A stretch of DNA of 44,866 nt, from contig NZ_LNNH01000028.1 of NCBI RefSeq assembly GCF_001542915.1, positions 169,465 through 214,330 of the forward strand, given 5' to 3'. This document shows, piece after piece, positions 26,008-34,800 of this stretch. Position 1 is the stretch's first letter, and each line of letters begins with the position of its first letter. Both the position numbers and the translations under genes were made by a program. This DNA comes from Peribacillus simplex. Its GTDB lineage: Bacteria > Bacillota > Bacilli > Bacillales > DSM-1321. Under the pieces are notes generated by a model. It ran no database searches and was not told where the DNA came from. It saw nothing but the letters and a program-made list of their open reading frames with translations.

Positions 26008-26040
26008 ATAAAAAAGCGGGGTATCAGCCCCGGCTTTTTC
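26008..26040 (-). terminator. Terminator between capE and the PGA hydrolase
   Basis: A GC-rich stem with one bulge (AAAAAGCCGGGG with CCCCGCTTTTTT) starts at the capE stop codon. It has T-runs on both sides, so it could work in either direction. Confidence 0.85.
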
Positions 26041-26188
26041 ATTTTTCAACTGTCGTATATCGTTCGATTTTCTTTTGTTCGTCAGGTGTTAAAGTTTCGG
26101 TCCGTTTGAATGTATTCATCGTCACAAGCAGGGCTGCAATGAGAATAACAGGTATGACCCAGCTCGTTATTTTTTTTGCGATATTCAT
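26039..26188 (-). CDS. capE: Small single-helix protein, CapE/PgsE-like
   Basis: The 49-residue protein opens [20 protein letters not shown], a basic start and one transmembrane helix (about 8-24). It continues with a polar outside or periplasm-like tail ([22 protein letters not shown]). GGGGG lies seven bases before the ATG. It is the last gene of the cap cluster, the position of CapE in B. anthracis and PgsE in B. subtilis, which are also about 50-residue single-helix proteins needed with the synthesis complex. Sequence conservation in this family is weak, so position, size and topology carry the call. Confidence 0.78.
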   Translation of the reverse strand: MNIAKKITSWVIPVILIAALLVTMNTFKRTETLTPDEQKKIERYTTVEK

Positions 26189-26224
26189 TATCTCGCCCCC
26201 TTAGATTGTATTCAAACTGCATTT

Positions 26225-27799
26225 TTATTGATGTGCTTTCCAACTTCCGTTTCTTCGCTTATCCCCAGCTCCGGATAACCGTCCATTGTGCTCGTTTCTT
26301 ACGAGAACTTGAACTCCGCCATAAAACATGGGGTTTGTATCGTGAATGACTTCATATCCTGAATCTTCCAGATCAGATATCGTTTTTTTCGACAGTCTTG
26401 CCTCTGTGTGAATGTTCTTTCCATCAAAGACGAAACGTTTACGGTCGATGATATCCTGGAAAGAGCCTTCTTTCTCGGAATATGAGTAAAGAACCTGCAT
26501 CAATACTTGGGGAATCCTATCGCCGCCGGGTAAACCGATCCCAATCGATTCCTGCCCGTTTTTTTTGAGAATGGTAGGTGATGTGAACGTTCTGGATCGT
26601 TTATAAGCCTCTTGATCATTCAAGTCTGAACCGAAGTTTTTCAGTTGATCATTAAGGAAGAATCCATTCGTATAGTCACCCGATCCAAAAAAGTTACTAA
26701 GCGTATTTGTTGCAGAAACGATCGTGCCATACTTATCCATGATCACAAAATGTGTGGTGCTTTCATGTTCTTCCGATTCATGCGATTGTTTATATTCCCA
26801 GCCACCATTTTTGATTTTTTGGTTAAGATTGGTTATGTGGATGGGGGAGAGCAGCTGTTCCGCTTTAGCTGGGCTGGTTCCGTCCCCGATATGGTCGATC
26901 CGATCTTCGTAAGCGGTATGGGTGATGGCCCCCAGTACTTTCATATAAGCTGATTTGCTTTTTGCATCACCAAGGTTCGCTTCCTCGGCAAGTTTTAACA
27001 TCTCAAGAACTGTTACGCCTGAAAAGGGGGGAGGGGCCGTCCAAACGTCGTACCCTGCAAATGTTCCCTGAACCGGTTCCCGTTCTTTCACTTCATAGCG
27101 CTTTAAATCCATCAAGTCGACGTCTGTTTCTTTTTTTATATCCCGGGCGATTTCCCCTTTATAGAAACCATCAGGGCCTTCTTGTTGAATTTCCTTCAAT
27201 GTATCGGCAAGCTTTTCCTGTCTTAGCGTCTCGCCTGGTTCAAGAGCCTCGCCATCCGGGTAGAACAGTGAAGTTTCATCGGATGAAAGCCTTGGTTCGG
27301 CTTCAGCCAAGCGTGCGGATAACATGTCGTTCACTTTAAACCCGTCTTGTGCCAAATCGACTGCCGGCTGGATGAGATCTTCCATCGGTACGCTTCCATA
27401 TTTATCGTGGATAACCTGCATGCCGGCCACTAAGCCGGGTATCCCCGTTTGGTGTCTTGAACTTGGGTCTTCCGGAGAGGATTCCCGATAATCGATGAAA
27501 TTCGGTTTGCCGGATTTAGGGGCAATCAGCATGCCGCCGCCACCGCCTATACCAGATCCATAAGGCTCGGTTACCCCCAATGCATAGGAAACCGCAATGG
27601 CGGCATCGGCCGCCGTGCCTCCGTTATTCAATATCTTCATTCCCACCTCTATTGCGATCGGGTTGGAAGAACTGACTCCATAGGATTTATCATCAATTGG
27701 GTCATTCGTGTCAGAATTAGGGGGTGACTTCGAGCATCCTGCAATATATATGAGCATGCAAAGGGAAAGGAGCACTTTTCTCGTCATATGGTTAATCAT
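26225..27799 (-). CDS. capD: CapD-like gamma-glutamyltranspeptidase, PGA wall-anchoring enzyme
   Basis: The 524-residue lipoprotein-type GGT starts at ATG 27799, eight bases after GGGGG; a longer frame start at 27853 lacks this site. The signal ends in the lipobox IAGC. The N-terminal half carries GSGIGGGGGMLI. The autocleavage site is within HESTTHFVIMDKYG, where Thr348 would become the N-terminal nucleophile of the small subunit. Residue number and total length match B. anthracis CapD (528 residues, Thr352). CapD cleaves poly-gamma-D-glutamate and transfers it to peptidoglycan, giving an anchored capsule. Location directly after capA supports CapD over a general glutathione GGT. Confidence 0.88.
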   Translation of the reverse strand: MINHMTRKVLLSLCMLIYIAGCSKSPPNSDTNDPIDDKSYGVSSSNPIAIEVGMKILNNGGTAADAAIAVSYALGVTEPYGSGIGGGGGMLIAPKSGKPNFIDYRESSPEDPSSRHQTGIPGLVAGMQVIHDKYGSVPMEDLIQPAVDLAQDGFKVNDMLSARLAEAEPRLSSDETSLFYPDGEALEPGETLRQEKLADTLKEIQQEGPDGFYKGEIARDIKKETDVDLMDLKRYEVKEREPVQGTFAGYDVWTAPPPFSGVTVLEMLKLAEEANLGDAKSKSAYMKVLGAITHTAYEDRIDHIGDGTSPAKAEQLLSPIHITNLNQKIKNGGWEYKQSHESEEHESTTHFVIMDKYGTIVSATNTLSNFFGSGDYTNGFFLNDQLKNFGSDLNDQEAYKRSRTFTSPTILKKNGQESIGIGLPGGDRIPQVLMQVLYSYSEKEGSFQDIIDRKRFVFDGKNIHTEARLSKKTISDLEDSGYEVIHDTNPMFYGGVQVLVRNEHNGRLSGAGDKRRNGSWKAHQ

Positions 27800-27871
27800 C
27801 GTTGGATCCCCCTTTTTCGGTGAGTATCTAAGTTGTGTGTCTCTCTTGTTCACGTAGTAGTCAATCGTTCC

Positions 27872-29119
27872 CTATTGAATGGGCTGTATGTCCTTTTGTT
27901 TCGCTTGGGCAGCTTTTTTTGCATCCGCTGCTTTTTCCGCTTGTTCACGCTCTGTTTTATGGTCGATTACCTTTTTGTGGTTGATGTTGATTTCGATATG
28001 ATCCGCTTTTTTCGACCATTGCACGTTCTTACCCGTTTCCTTCGTCAGCTGTCGGTAAACCCGGGATCGGTCCGCTTTCGAGGTTGCTGGCCTTGGTGTG
28101 GCCTCTTCTATTTGCAGGGGAACGACATCGATTGATGCTTTTCCGTCCTCCGCCAAATGGTATTGGACCATGGCGGAATCCTTTGTCCGTGTCCAGCCTT
28201 GATCGAATATGAAGTTACCTAAACTATAGAAAATGATACCGTCCTTATAAACGTCAAACGACTGAAGGACATGGGGATGATGCCCGATGATGATGTCAGC
28301 CCCCGCGTCGATGACCGCTTTGGCCAAGTCTTTTTGGCGCAAGGTTGCGGATGTGGAATATTCCTGACCCCAATGCATATTCACGACAACCAAGTCTGCA
28401 TTGCCTTGCTTGGCATCCTTTGCTTTTCCGATCATTTCAAACAATAAATCAGGATTTGAATTCAAAATCCCGGCTTGAGTATCCGTCGGTACGGCATCCT
28501 TGCCATACACATCGGTGAAGCCAAGAGTTGCCACCCGCACGCCGTTAACATCAGCATAGTCGATGCTAGCTTTAGCCTCGGCGGTGTTTTTTCCAACACC
28601 AACAAAGTCCATATCGGTCCGTTTGAATTGATCAATCGTATCCAGCAGCCCTTGCTCCTCAAAGTCCATCATATGGTTATTGGCGAGAGTCATGACAGAA
28701 AAGCCTGCATCCTTGACCGCTTTGACGCCGCTTTTATTGGAGTTTAACCTGATGGCTGTATCGGCTTCCTTGTAGCTGGATGCCTCTTCTTTTAAAGCTG
28801 GGTGTTCATAATTTCCACTGACATAGTCCGAATCGGCAAAATAGGGTTTCATGTAACGGAACAGGTAATCATACCCGTGTTTTTCCGTCACTTCCTCCAC
28901 ATAACGACCCATCATCACATCACCGACCATTGTCATCGTCGATGGATGATCGGATTCGGGAGCGACCGTTTTCACTTCCTCTGCCCGTCCCATCCACGTG
29001 GTGATGACTAAGGCGATCAATAAGATCGGCAGGATGATACCAGCGTATTTAAGGTTATTTTTCTTCGTCCGTTTAATAAAAATAAGTGTTTTTTCTTTAG
29101 CGTTTAAAGTCCGTTTCAT
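27872..29119 (-). CDS. capA: CapA/PgsA-family poly-gamma-glutamate synthesis/export protein
   Basis: The 415-residue protein starts at ATG 29119, six bases after GAGGTG; an in-frame GTG at 29128 is part of that site. A basic cytoplasmic N terminus and one transmembrane helix (about 25-45) precede a large outside domain of the calcineurin-like CapA type. The domain has MVGDVMMGRYVEEV, LANNHMMDF, NMHWGQEYS and IGHHPHVLQ, the usual metallophosphatase-like residues. A Lys/Ala/Glu-rich tail ends the protein. CapA is membrane-anchored and required with CapB and CapC for polymer export. The gene begins two bases before the capC stop region ends, indicating coupling. Confidence 0.92.
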   Translation of the reverse strand: MKRTLNAKEKTLIFIKRTKKNNLKYAGIILPILLIALVITTWMGRAEEVKTVAPESDHPSTMTMVGDVMMGRYVEEVTEKHGYDYLFRYMKPYFADSDYVSGNYEHPALKEEASSYKEADTAIRLNSNKSGVKAVKDAGFSVMTLANNHMMDFEEQGLLDTIDQFKRTDMDFVGVGKNTAEAKASIDYADVNGVRVATLGFTDVYGKDAVPTDTQAGILNSNPDLLFEMIGKAKDAKQGNADLVVVNMHWGQEYSTSATLRQKDLAKAVIDAGADIIIGHHPHVLQSFDVYKDGIIFYSLGNFIFDQGWTRTKDSAMVQYHLAEDGKASIDVVPLQIEEATPRPATSKADRSRVYRQLTKETGKNVQWSKKADHIEININHKKVIDHKTEREQAEKAADAKKAAQAKQKDIQPIQ

Positions 29120-29129
29120 CTTATGCACC

Positions 29130-29579
29130 TCAGAATAGGTAATACACGTTCATTAAACCGAAAGTTAAGCCGGATAATAAAAGCGTGCTGCCAAGTGTTA
29201 ATGGCATTCCTTGTCTTTGAATGGTATTCGCGATCAAGCCAGGTACGATTATCCCGATTCCCCGAAACTCGAATATTTCAAATGGCATGACGGGATAGAC
29301 GAAGTCCAATAGTAGCTTCAGGCAAATTCCTGTCACCATCATCGCTGCGAATTTTCTTCTTCCATATAAAATCACCCATCTTGAAAGGCCGTGGGTGACG
29401 ATTAAATACGTGACGACACTGATGATCATGATGACCAGCATGATTTCCCATTGATCAAATACGAGTGCCAAATAACCTGGCACGATAAGTCCTGCGGGCA
29501 CGACACCCGTTTTTTCTGAAAAAATAAGGCTAAGCGTTACTCCCAATACTAGGGCTACATATAAATCCGATCCAAACAT
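29130..29579 (-). CDS. capC: CapC/PgsC-family poly-gamma-glutamate synthase membrane subunit
   Basis: The 149-residue integral membrane protein has four to five hydrophobic segments. It begins FGSDLYVALVLGVTLSLIFS and includes KTGVVPAGLIVPGYLALVFD, the recognised CapC/PgsC signature. AGGAGG precedes ATG 29579 by seven bases. CapC forms the membrane-bound synthase with CapB. It lies between capB (15 bp upstream) and capA (overlapping control signals), exactly as in other pgs/cap operons. Confidence 0.93.
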   Translation of the reverse strand: MFGSDLYVALVLGVTLSLIFSEKTGVVPAGLIVPGYLALVFDQWEIMLVIMIISVVTYLIVTHGLSRWVILYGRRKFAAMMVTGICLKLLLDFVYPVMPFEIFEFRGIGIIVPGLIANTIQRQGMPLTLGSTLLLSGLTFGLMNVYYLF

Positions 29580-29594
29580 TAAGGTTCCTCCTAC

Positions 29595-30776
29595 TTAACT
29601 CGCTTTTTGCTTTGTTTTAGATTTCATGAATGCTTCAATTAATGGTTCCGCTGCACCATGTATGTTACCGACACCGTATACGACGCGGTTTTTCATGGCT
29701 GGGCTGAGACGGGCGACGATTTCTTCCGTCGTCCAGTTTTCCAGATCCCAATACTCATTGGTATCCAATTTCCCTTGTTCGAATGCCCGGGTGATCGGTG
29801 ATGTCGTTTCACCAATGGCAATGACGATGGTGGATTTTATGTAAGGCAATACATCTCTTGCAAACTGCTCGGTACGGTCCACGCGGTCGGGCCGGCAGTT
29901 CATGATGACGATAGGAGGTTCTGTGCTGTATCCAAACGTATTGACACGTTCCCAGATATTCAAAGTCGATGATGCGTCATTTGCAGCAAAACCATTTACA
30001 AAGTATGTAGGCTGTCCTGGATTCCCGAATTTGGTGATCCGCATGGCGCCTGGATCGGGATGTGCATTCAACATGCCGCGAAAGGCTGTTTTTTCATCGA
30101 TGCCCAAAGCTTCCGCAACGGCCAAAGCGAGTGAAGCGTTATCCGGAAATACCATATAGTCGAATTCTCGCAGGAACTCTTCCGAGATTCTGGAATTATC
30201 AGCGACAATCACCTTTGTGTTGCGTTCCCTGGCAATATTTTTGAAAAAGTCCAGATACTCACTTTCGATCGTGATTAAGTGACCATTATAGGGGATGGTA
30301 GCAGTGAATGCTTCGGCAACCTCGTCCAAAGTCGGACCCATGACATCCATATGGTCTTCCAGTACATTCACGATGACCCCGATATTGGCTTGAATCATTT
30401 TATTTTGGAAGATTAGTTGATAATCAGGCTGAACGGCCATACATTCACAAACTAGTGCTTCCGTGCCTAAATCAGCCACCTCCTTGACGACACGCCGTTG
30501 TTCGCCAATGTTCGGTCCCTCCGGGCGCCGTATGATCGGTTTTTCTTTGTCCGTAAACCAATAAATCATCCTTGCTGAGGTTCCGGTCGTTTTTCCTACT
30601 GTTTTATACTTGGCTTCTTGAATTACACCTGTTATCAGACGCGTTACAGTCGATTTTCCGCGAATCCCATTCACATTCACTCTTACCGGAATGGAGTCGA
30701 GACGTTTCTGATGGCGCTTTTGTTCAACTAGGCCATAGCCAAGCAAAAAGATCGCACATATAAGTATTGGTGCCAT
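29595..30776 (-). CDS. capB: CapB/PgsB poly-gamma-glutamate synthase ligase
   Basis: The 393-residue protein has an N-terminal hydrophobic anchor (about 2-16) followed by a Mur-ligase-like ATP domain with the P-loop NGIRGKST at 36-43. Further family landmarks are GPNIGEQRRVVKEV, NVLEDHMDVMGPTLDEVAEAF, NAHPDPGAMRI and NCRPDRVDRTEQF. CapB forms the gamma-amide bonds of poly-gamma-glutamate at the membrane, together with CapC, using ATP. It is the first gene of the operon behind an AGAGAGGG site. A candidate promoter (TTGACC, TAAAAT, spacer only 15 bp) lies near 30830-30860 on the minus strand. Confidence 0.94.
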   Translation of the reverse strand: MAPILICAIFLLGYGLVEQKRHQKRLDSIPVRVNVNGIRGKSTVTRLITGVIQEAKYKTVGKTTGTSARMIYWFTDKEKPIIRRPEGPNIGEQRRVVKEVADLGTEALVCECMAVQPDYQLIFQNKMIQANIGVIVNVLEDHMDVMGPTLDEVAEAFTATIPYNGHLITIESEYLDFFKNIARERNTKVIVADNSRISEEFLREFDYMVFPDNASLALAVAEALGIDEKTAFRGMLNAHPDPGAMRITKFGNPGQPTYFVNGFAANDASSTLNIWERVNTFGYSTEPPIVIMNCRPDRVDRTEQFARDVLPYIKSTIVIAIGETTSPITRAFEQGKLDTNEYWDLENWTTEEIVARLSPAMKNRVVYGVGNIHGAAEPLIEAFMKSKTKQKAS

Positions 30777-30941
30777 TTTTTACCCTCTCTTTTTTCACAT
30801 ATTTGATTTACTGAATACACACTACATGATTTTAAACTTAATAGGCAAGGGTCAATTATTCTATCGTAATATAGTTATTCTCATTTTTTGCAAATAAATG
30901 TATATAGAAGTGTAATAATATCTAATGGAAGGAATTGTTTT

Positions 30942-31103
30942 ATGAGTCTAAAGATAGGGGAGGGAACTGGGGAATGCCTCGATTTTTTTACACTAAAATA
31001 TGGTATTTGTAATAGGAACACTATATTAAGAGAACAAATGTCAATAAATGAGTATTTGAACCCGATTCTTAATGACTATATTTATATAATAAATAGTCTT
31101 TAG
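30942..31103 (+). CDS. Uncertain 53-residue hypothetical protein
   Basis: A short frame from ATG 30942 has GGAAGGA eight bases upstream. The product (MSLKIGEGTGECLDFFTLKY and onwards) has no feature I recognise: no signal peptide or helix, ending YIYIINSL. It lies in AT-rich DNA divergent from capB. It may be a remnant or no gene at all. Apart from this, 30777-31420 shows no gene I can support. Confidence 0.25.
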   Translation: MSLKIGEGTGECLDFFTLKYGICNRNTILREQMSINEYLNPILNDYIYIINSL

Positions 31104-31423
31104 GAGTGACCTTTATTACAGGTAGATAATTGTTTTTACCCATGTATTTGCTGCTTGTGTAACATTAATTATTCATTTGTCATTCAATGTAAGATATTGC
31201 GTCTATCGACTCAATTATTTAGACTGTTTTGAATATGTTTAAAGATGAGTAAAAGAACACAGCTCTTTTTTTACGGTTTTTTGGGTTTTTACACAATAAA
31301 AACCGATTTGCCTATTTTGTGAACCATTACCTGAAACATGAAAAATGCTAAAGTTAATCCATTTTATAAAAAAATACCTAGTTTCTTCTATTAATATAGT
31401 GTTAATAGAAGAATCGAAAAATC

Positions 31424-31454
31424 AAAAAAGCCCAGAACTGAATCCTGAGCTTTT
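31424..31454 (-). terminator. Rho-independent terminator of the 70-residue gene
   Basis: On the minus strand AAAAGCTCAG pairs with CTGGGCTTTT with one mismatch and runs into TTTTTTGA. It lies 80 bp downstream of the stop at 31534. Confidence 0.75.
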
Positions 31455-31533
31455 CGTTAATATATTTTCTCTAAATGGATTGTGTTTTGCGGATGTGATT
31501 AGGATCTTACGGATGAGTGTAAAAGAAATAGGG

Positions 31534-31746
31534 TTAACTGGATTTCTTTCTATCAGAAAACGCATGAGGAGCGCCTTTTTTACCACCATCAATAACATAT
31601 AGTTTAGGAGCTAATCTCTTTTTTGCTCCGTTTTCAGGATGGAGCTTCATATAATTTTCGTATTCTTTGCGAAAGAATTCGTCGGTTTCCCGTTCGAGTG
31701 CTTTCCTTTCGTTAAACTCTGCTACGAATCTAAATAGATGCTTCAT
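31534..31746 (-). CDS. Small uncharacterised charged protein (70 residues)
   Basis: An AGGAGG site seven bases before ATG 31746 and a terminator downstream make this a credible gene. The protein (MKHLFRFVAEFNERKALERE at the start) is rich in Lys, Arg and Glu and begins with a likely amphipathic helix. It lacks any signal peptide or transmembrane segment. I do not recognise a family. It is isolated between the capsule operon and a chemoreceptor, in the same direction as both. The opposite-strand frame 31345-31602 overlaps it but has no ribosome site. Confidence 0.6.
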   Translation of the reverse strand: MKHLFRFVAEFNERKALERETDEFFRKEYENYMKLHPENGAKKRLAPKLYVIDGGKKGAPHAFSDRKKSS

Positions 31747-31913
31747 ATGAATTCCTCCTTGTGGGGTTAAAAGGTCTTAGTTTAATAGTAACATAAAGCG
31801 GGTGAATATTAACCTTTTTTTACAATTTTGGAGAAAATAATGGATATTTATGATAGTAAAGACTTAAAAAGATAATGTATAAGAGAACCTTACATTAATC
31901 CTGGTGGTTAGAT

Positions 31914-31947
31914 ATGCCTGGGTTTCAAAAAAAGGAAACGAAGGCAT
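31914..31947. repeat. Inverted repeat hairpin in an AT-rich gap
   Basis: ATGCCT..TTTC and GAAA..AGGCAT are complementary with a central A-rich loop. It lies in the 380-bp gap 31747-32130 upstream of the 70-residue gene. It has no clear T-run, so termination is doubtful; nothing else was seen in this gap. Confidence 0.45.
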
Positions 31948-32132
31948 GGTTTCATTTCTTTAATAGTAAAAAAATTCCTTTGGATATATCTATTATACAC
32001 TAAATATTCTGATAATGGAGCAAAATATTGATTCTTGCTTTCTATTGATAGAGAGTGTCACTAATGTTTATTTAATGTCCATAGTGATTCATTCCCCGAA
32101 TCGACGAAAATAAAACAACCCCGCCATAGGGG

Positions 32133-32170
32133 AAAACGCCGATTCCCGCCTGCAAGTGACGGGAATCGGC
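32133..32170 (-). terminator. Rho-independent terminator of the second chemoreceptor
   Basis: On the minus strand GCCGATTCCCG and CGGGAATCGGC form an 11-bp perfect stem followed by GTTTTC. It starts at the end of the chemoreceptor gene. Confidence 0.8.
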
Positions 32171-32174
32171 ATTG

Positions 32175-33854
32175 TCATATCCTGAAATTCTGGACTTGTT
32201 CAATCAGTTGCGCCGCTGAAGATTCGAGCTCACCGGCATGTCTGGTAATTTCATCCATAGCCGAGCTGGATTGTTGAGCGGAGGCGGACACTTGCTCGAT
32301 CCCTGCTGCGGACTGTTCTGAAACGGCTGCGATGTCTTCGATGGCCAGATTGATGTTTTTACTATTAGTAGAGATATAGTTCAATTCATCTGTAATATGT
32401 TGGATTTTCGTACTCATGTCATCGACAGAATGATTGATCGTCTCAAAGGTTTGACCGGTACGGGTAATTTGTTTCGTTCCCTCATCGACCTGTGAATAAC
32501 CATCTTCCAGGGAGCGGACGACGTTTTTTGAACCAGACTGTATAGTGCCTACGATTTCGGTAATATCTCCTACGGAATGGGTTACCTCTTCTGCAAGTTT
32601 TCGCACTTCATCCGCGACGACGGCAAAGCCTTTGCCATGTTCGCCAGCTCGTGCAGCTTCTATGGCAGCATTCAGGGCCAAGAGGTTGGTTTGATTGGAT
32701 ATATCCTTGATGACCTGAACGAGCTGCGAGATTTCCTGTGAACGAGAATCGAGCCCTTTCACCTGCTCGACGGCATCCTTGACGATGCTATCGACCGTTT
32801 TCATTTGCTGGACTGAACTGCGCATCAAAATGGTTCCTTCCTTTGTCAAGGTAAGGATTTCGCTTGAACTCATGAATACCGCTGCCCCGTCAAGATGGGC
32901 CTGTTCGATCTTACCGGTGAAATCCTCCATCATGCGGACCATTTCCGTTGCCCGGTTGGCTTGTGACTCCGAACCTTCCGAAAGTTCATACATCGTGGTG
33001 GCGATCTGCTTGCTGCCCTGCTGCCCTTCAAATGCTGATTGTGTCAGGCTTTGGCTTTGGTTGGAAACGGATTCGGATACAGCCAGTGTTTTTTCGATCG
33101 TATCACGGAGGTTTTTCTGCATTTGATTGGCAGATGCCGTTAATTCGCCGATTTCATCATTTGACTTATGTTCCAGTGGATCATGATCCAGCTCTCCGGC
33201 TGCCACCGATTTCATCCGATCCCTGATTTTAAGGAGGGGAGCGGTAATGAGCTGGGCAGTGACGATTGCGAGCAGAGTGCCAATGATGACGGCGGCAATG
33301 GAGATGATGATGCTAGTCACCTTGACCGATTTCCCGCTTGCCATGACGGTTTCGCCTGAAGCTTGAATCAATTCCTCCTGTTCCGAAGCGAGTCCCTTGA
33401 AGCCCTCCATTATATCGTTACTGATGGGTGACACTTCGTTTTTGAGGATTTCTTTAGCTCGTTCCGGATTTCCCTTTTCATATTGGGTGAATACCCGCTC
33501 GACAATCATCGTCCTCCAATCCACACTTTTTTCGATCAAATCCTTCGCTTCCTCCGAATCGCTCAAAGACAAAAGCTTCTCCTGGATGTTTTGGCTATCA
33601 TCGGTATATTGTAAGAACTTTTCTTTATAACTTTCGTCGCCGTATAAAATGTAGGCTCTAGCGAATGCCGTTCTTTGGGAAAGATTATATAACAGTTTTT
33701 CGCTCTCGATCAGAAGCGGCAGTTCCTCTTCAATAATATTTTGCGAATGTTTCAGTGACTTGTTGCTACTATAAATACTGAATGCTCCTAAGATGATACA
33801 TAAAGATATGGTGAGTGAAAATGCCGCCAGTATCTTTCCTTTAATGCTTTTCAA
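32175..33854 (-). CDS. Methyl-accepting chemotaxis protein with four-helix-bundle-type sensor
   Basis: About 559 residues from TTG 33854, nine bases after GGGG; an upstream in-frame TTG at 33875 has no site. Parts in order: transmembrane helix 1 (about 9-28), an all-helical extracellular region of about 150 residues of 4HB/CHASE3 type, transmembrane helix 2, HAMP (LKIRDRMKSVAAGELDHDPL), and a cytoplasmic domain. The conserved hairpin [19 protein letters not shown] is in the cytoplasmic domain. Layout and length are close to B. subtilis YvaQ. The small helical sensor suggests a ligand or energy signal different from the Cache-type receptor at 19485-21566. Confidence 0.9.
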   Translation of the reverse strand: MKSIKGKILAAFSLTISLCIILGAFSIYSSNKSLKHSQNIIEEELPLLIESEKLLYNLSQRTAFARAYILYGDESYKEKFLQYTDDSQNIQEKLLSLSDSEEAKDLIEKSVDWRTMIVERVFTQYEKGNPERAKEILKNEVSPISNDIMEGFKGLASEQEELIQASGETVMASGKSVKVTSIIISIAAVIIGTLLAIVTAQLITAPLLKIRDRMKSVAAGELDHDPLEHKSNDEIGELTASANQMQKNLRDTIEKTLAVSESVSNQSQSLTQSAFEGQQGSKQIATTMYELSEGSESQANRATEMVRMMEDFTGKIEQAHLDGAAVFMSSSEILTLTKEGTILMRSSVQQMKTVDSIVKDAVEQVKGLDSRSQEISQLVQVIKDISNQTNLLALNAAIEAARAGEHGKGFAVVADEVRKLAEEVTHSVGDITEIVGTIQSGSKNVVRSLEDGYSQVDEGTKQITRTGQTFETINHSVDDMSTKIQHITDELNYISTNSKNINLAIEDIAAVSEQSAAGIEQVSASAQQSSSAMDEITRHAGELESSAAQLIEQVQNFRI

Positions 33855-34041
33855 ATGAATGGACCCCTTTATCAATAAGTTTGTTCACTTATTTATCGGA
33901 AAAATGATGAATATGTTAATGGGTTTGTCCAGGATACCAAGTTTCCCATTAGGTCTGGTCACCCTATACAAACAACTTGATTTCTTCTCGTTTTCAGGGT
34001 ACGATTGGGTTGGAAAATAGTATATTCCGCGTTAAGGCGGA

Positions 34042-34075
34042 AGAGGTTCTAGCTACCCTCTCAAAAAAACTAAGG
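34042..34075 (+). ncRNA. PreQ1-I riboswitch upstream of queC
   Basis: The sequence contains AGAGGTTCTAGCTACCCTCT followed by an A-rich strand and AACTAAGGAG, the compact H-type pseudoknot of the class I preQ1 aptamer. The A-tract pairs along the stem minor groove and CTAA pairs with the loop. A terminator follows directly, so preQ1 binding is expected to reduce queCDE expression. Confidence 0.93.
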
Positions 34076-34078
34076 AGA

Positions 34079-34112
34079 AACAGTACTCTATTCTTAGGGT
34101 GCTGTTTTTTTC
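34079..34112 (+). terminator. Expression-platform terminator of the queC riboswitch
   Basis: AACAGTAC and GTGCTGTT (one mismatch) form the stem, followed by seven T. It begins at the 3' edge of the preQ1 aptamer and precedes the queC ribosome site. Confidence 0.8.
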
Positions 34113-34134
34113 CGTAAAAAGGAGTTTTATAGAA

Positions 34135-34800
34135 ATGAAGAAGAAAGAAAAGGCAGTGGTAGTGTTTAGCGGAGGTCAGGACAGTACGACCTGTTTGTTT
34201 TGGGCGATGGAGAGATTCGAGGAAGTCGAGGCAGTGACCTTCGATTATAATCAGCGGCACAGCTTGGAAATCGAATGCGCCCAACAAATAGCGAAGGAGC
34301 TGGGCATCAACCATCATATCCTGGACATGTCGCTGCTGAACCAGCTGGCGCCCAATGCGTTGACGAGAAGTGACATTGCAGTGGAAGACGGGGAAGACGG
34401 CGAATTGCCATCAACCTTCGTTCCGGGAAGGAATTTGCTGTTCCTTTCGTTTGCCGGGGTTCTGGCCAGCCAGATCGGGGCTAAACATATTGTCACAGGC
34501 GTCTGTGAAACGGATTTCAGTGGATATCCTGACTGTCGCGATGTTTTCATTAAATCGTTGAACGTAACCTTGAACTTGTCGATGGACCAGTCATTCGTAA
34601 TCGATACGCCGCTTATGTGGCTGAATAAAGAAGAAACATGGGAGCTTGCCGATCAGCTTGGAGCGTTCGAATTTGTCCGCGAAAAGACGCTGACTTGCTA
34701 TAATGGCGTCATATCGGACGGCTGTGGGGAATGTCCGGCATGTAAGCTTCGTAAAAAAGGGCTGGATGACTACGTAAGCAGACGGAGGGTCCACTCATGA
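34135..34800 (+). CDS. queC: 7-cyano-7-deazaguanine synthase QueC
   Basis: The 221-residue protein starts at ATG 34135, ten bases after AAGGAG. The frame extends back to 34099 but that part is the riboswitch terminator. It has the ATP PP-loop [13 protein letters not shown] near the N terminus and the C-terminal zinc cluster CxxxxxxxxCxxCxxC (in [20 protein letters not shown]). QueC converts 7-carboxy-7-deazaguanine to preQ0 using ATP and ammonia. It is the first gene of queCDE and overlaps queD by four bases. Confidence 0.96.
   Translation: MKKKEKAVVVFSGGQDSTTCLFWAMERFEEVEAVTFDYNQRHSLEIECAQQIAKELGINHHILDMSLLNQLAPNALTRSDIAVEDGEDGELPSTFVPGRNLLFLSFAGVLASQIGAKHIVTGVCETDFSGYPDCRDVFIKSLNVTLNLSMDQSFVIDTPLMWLNKEETWELADQLGAFEFVREKTLTCYNGVISDGCGECPACKLRKKGLDDYVSRRRVHS

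Noticed and set aside
31345..31602. 85-codon plus-strand frame upstream of the capsule operon
   Set aside because: It lacks a ribosome site and overlaps the better supported minus-strand 70-residue gene and its terminator.
34099..34134. Extended QueC start at 34099
   Set aside because: The added codons lie in the riboswitch terminator; AAGGAG and ATG 34135 give the normal QueC N terminus.
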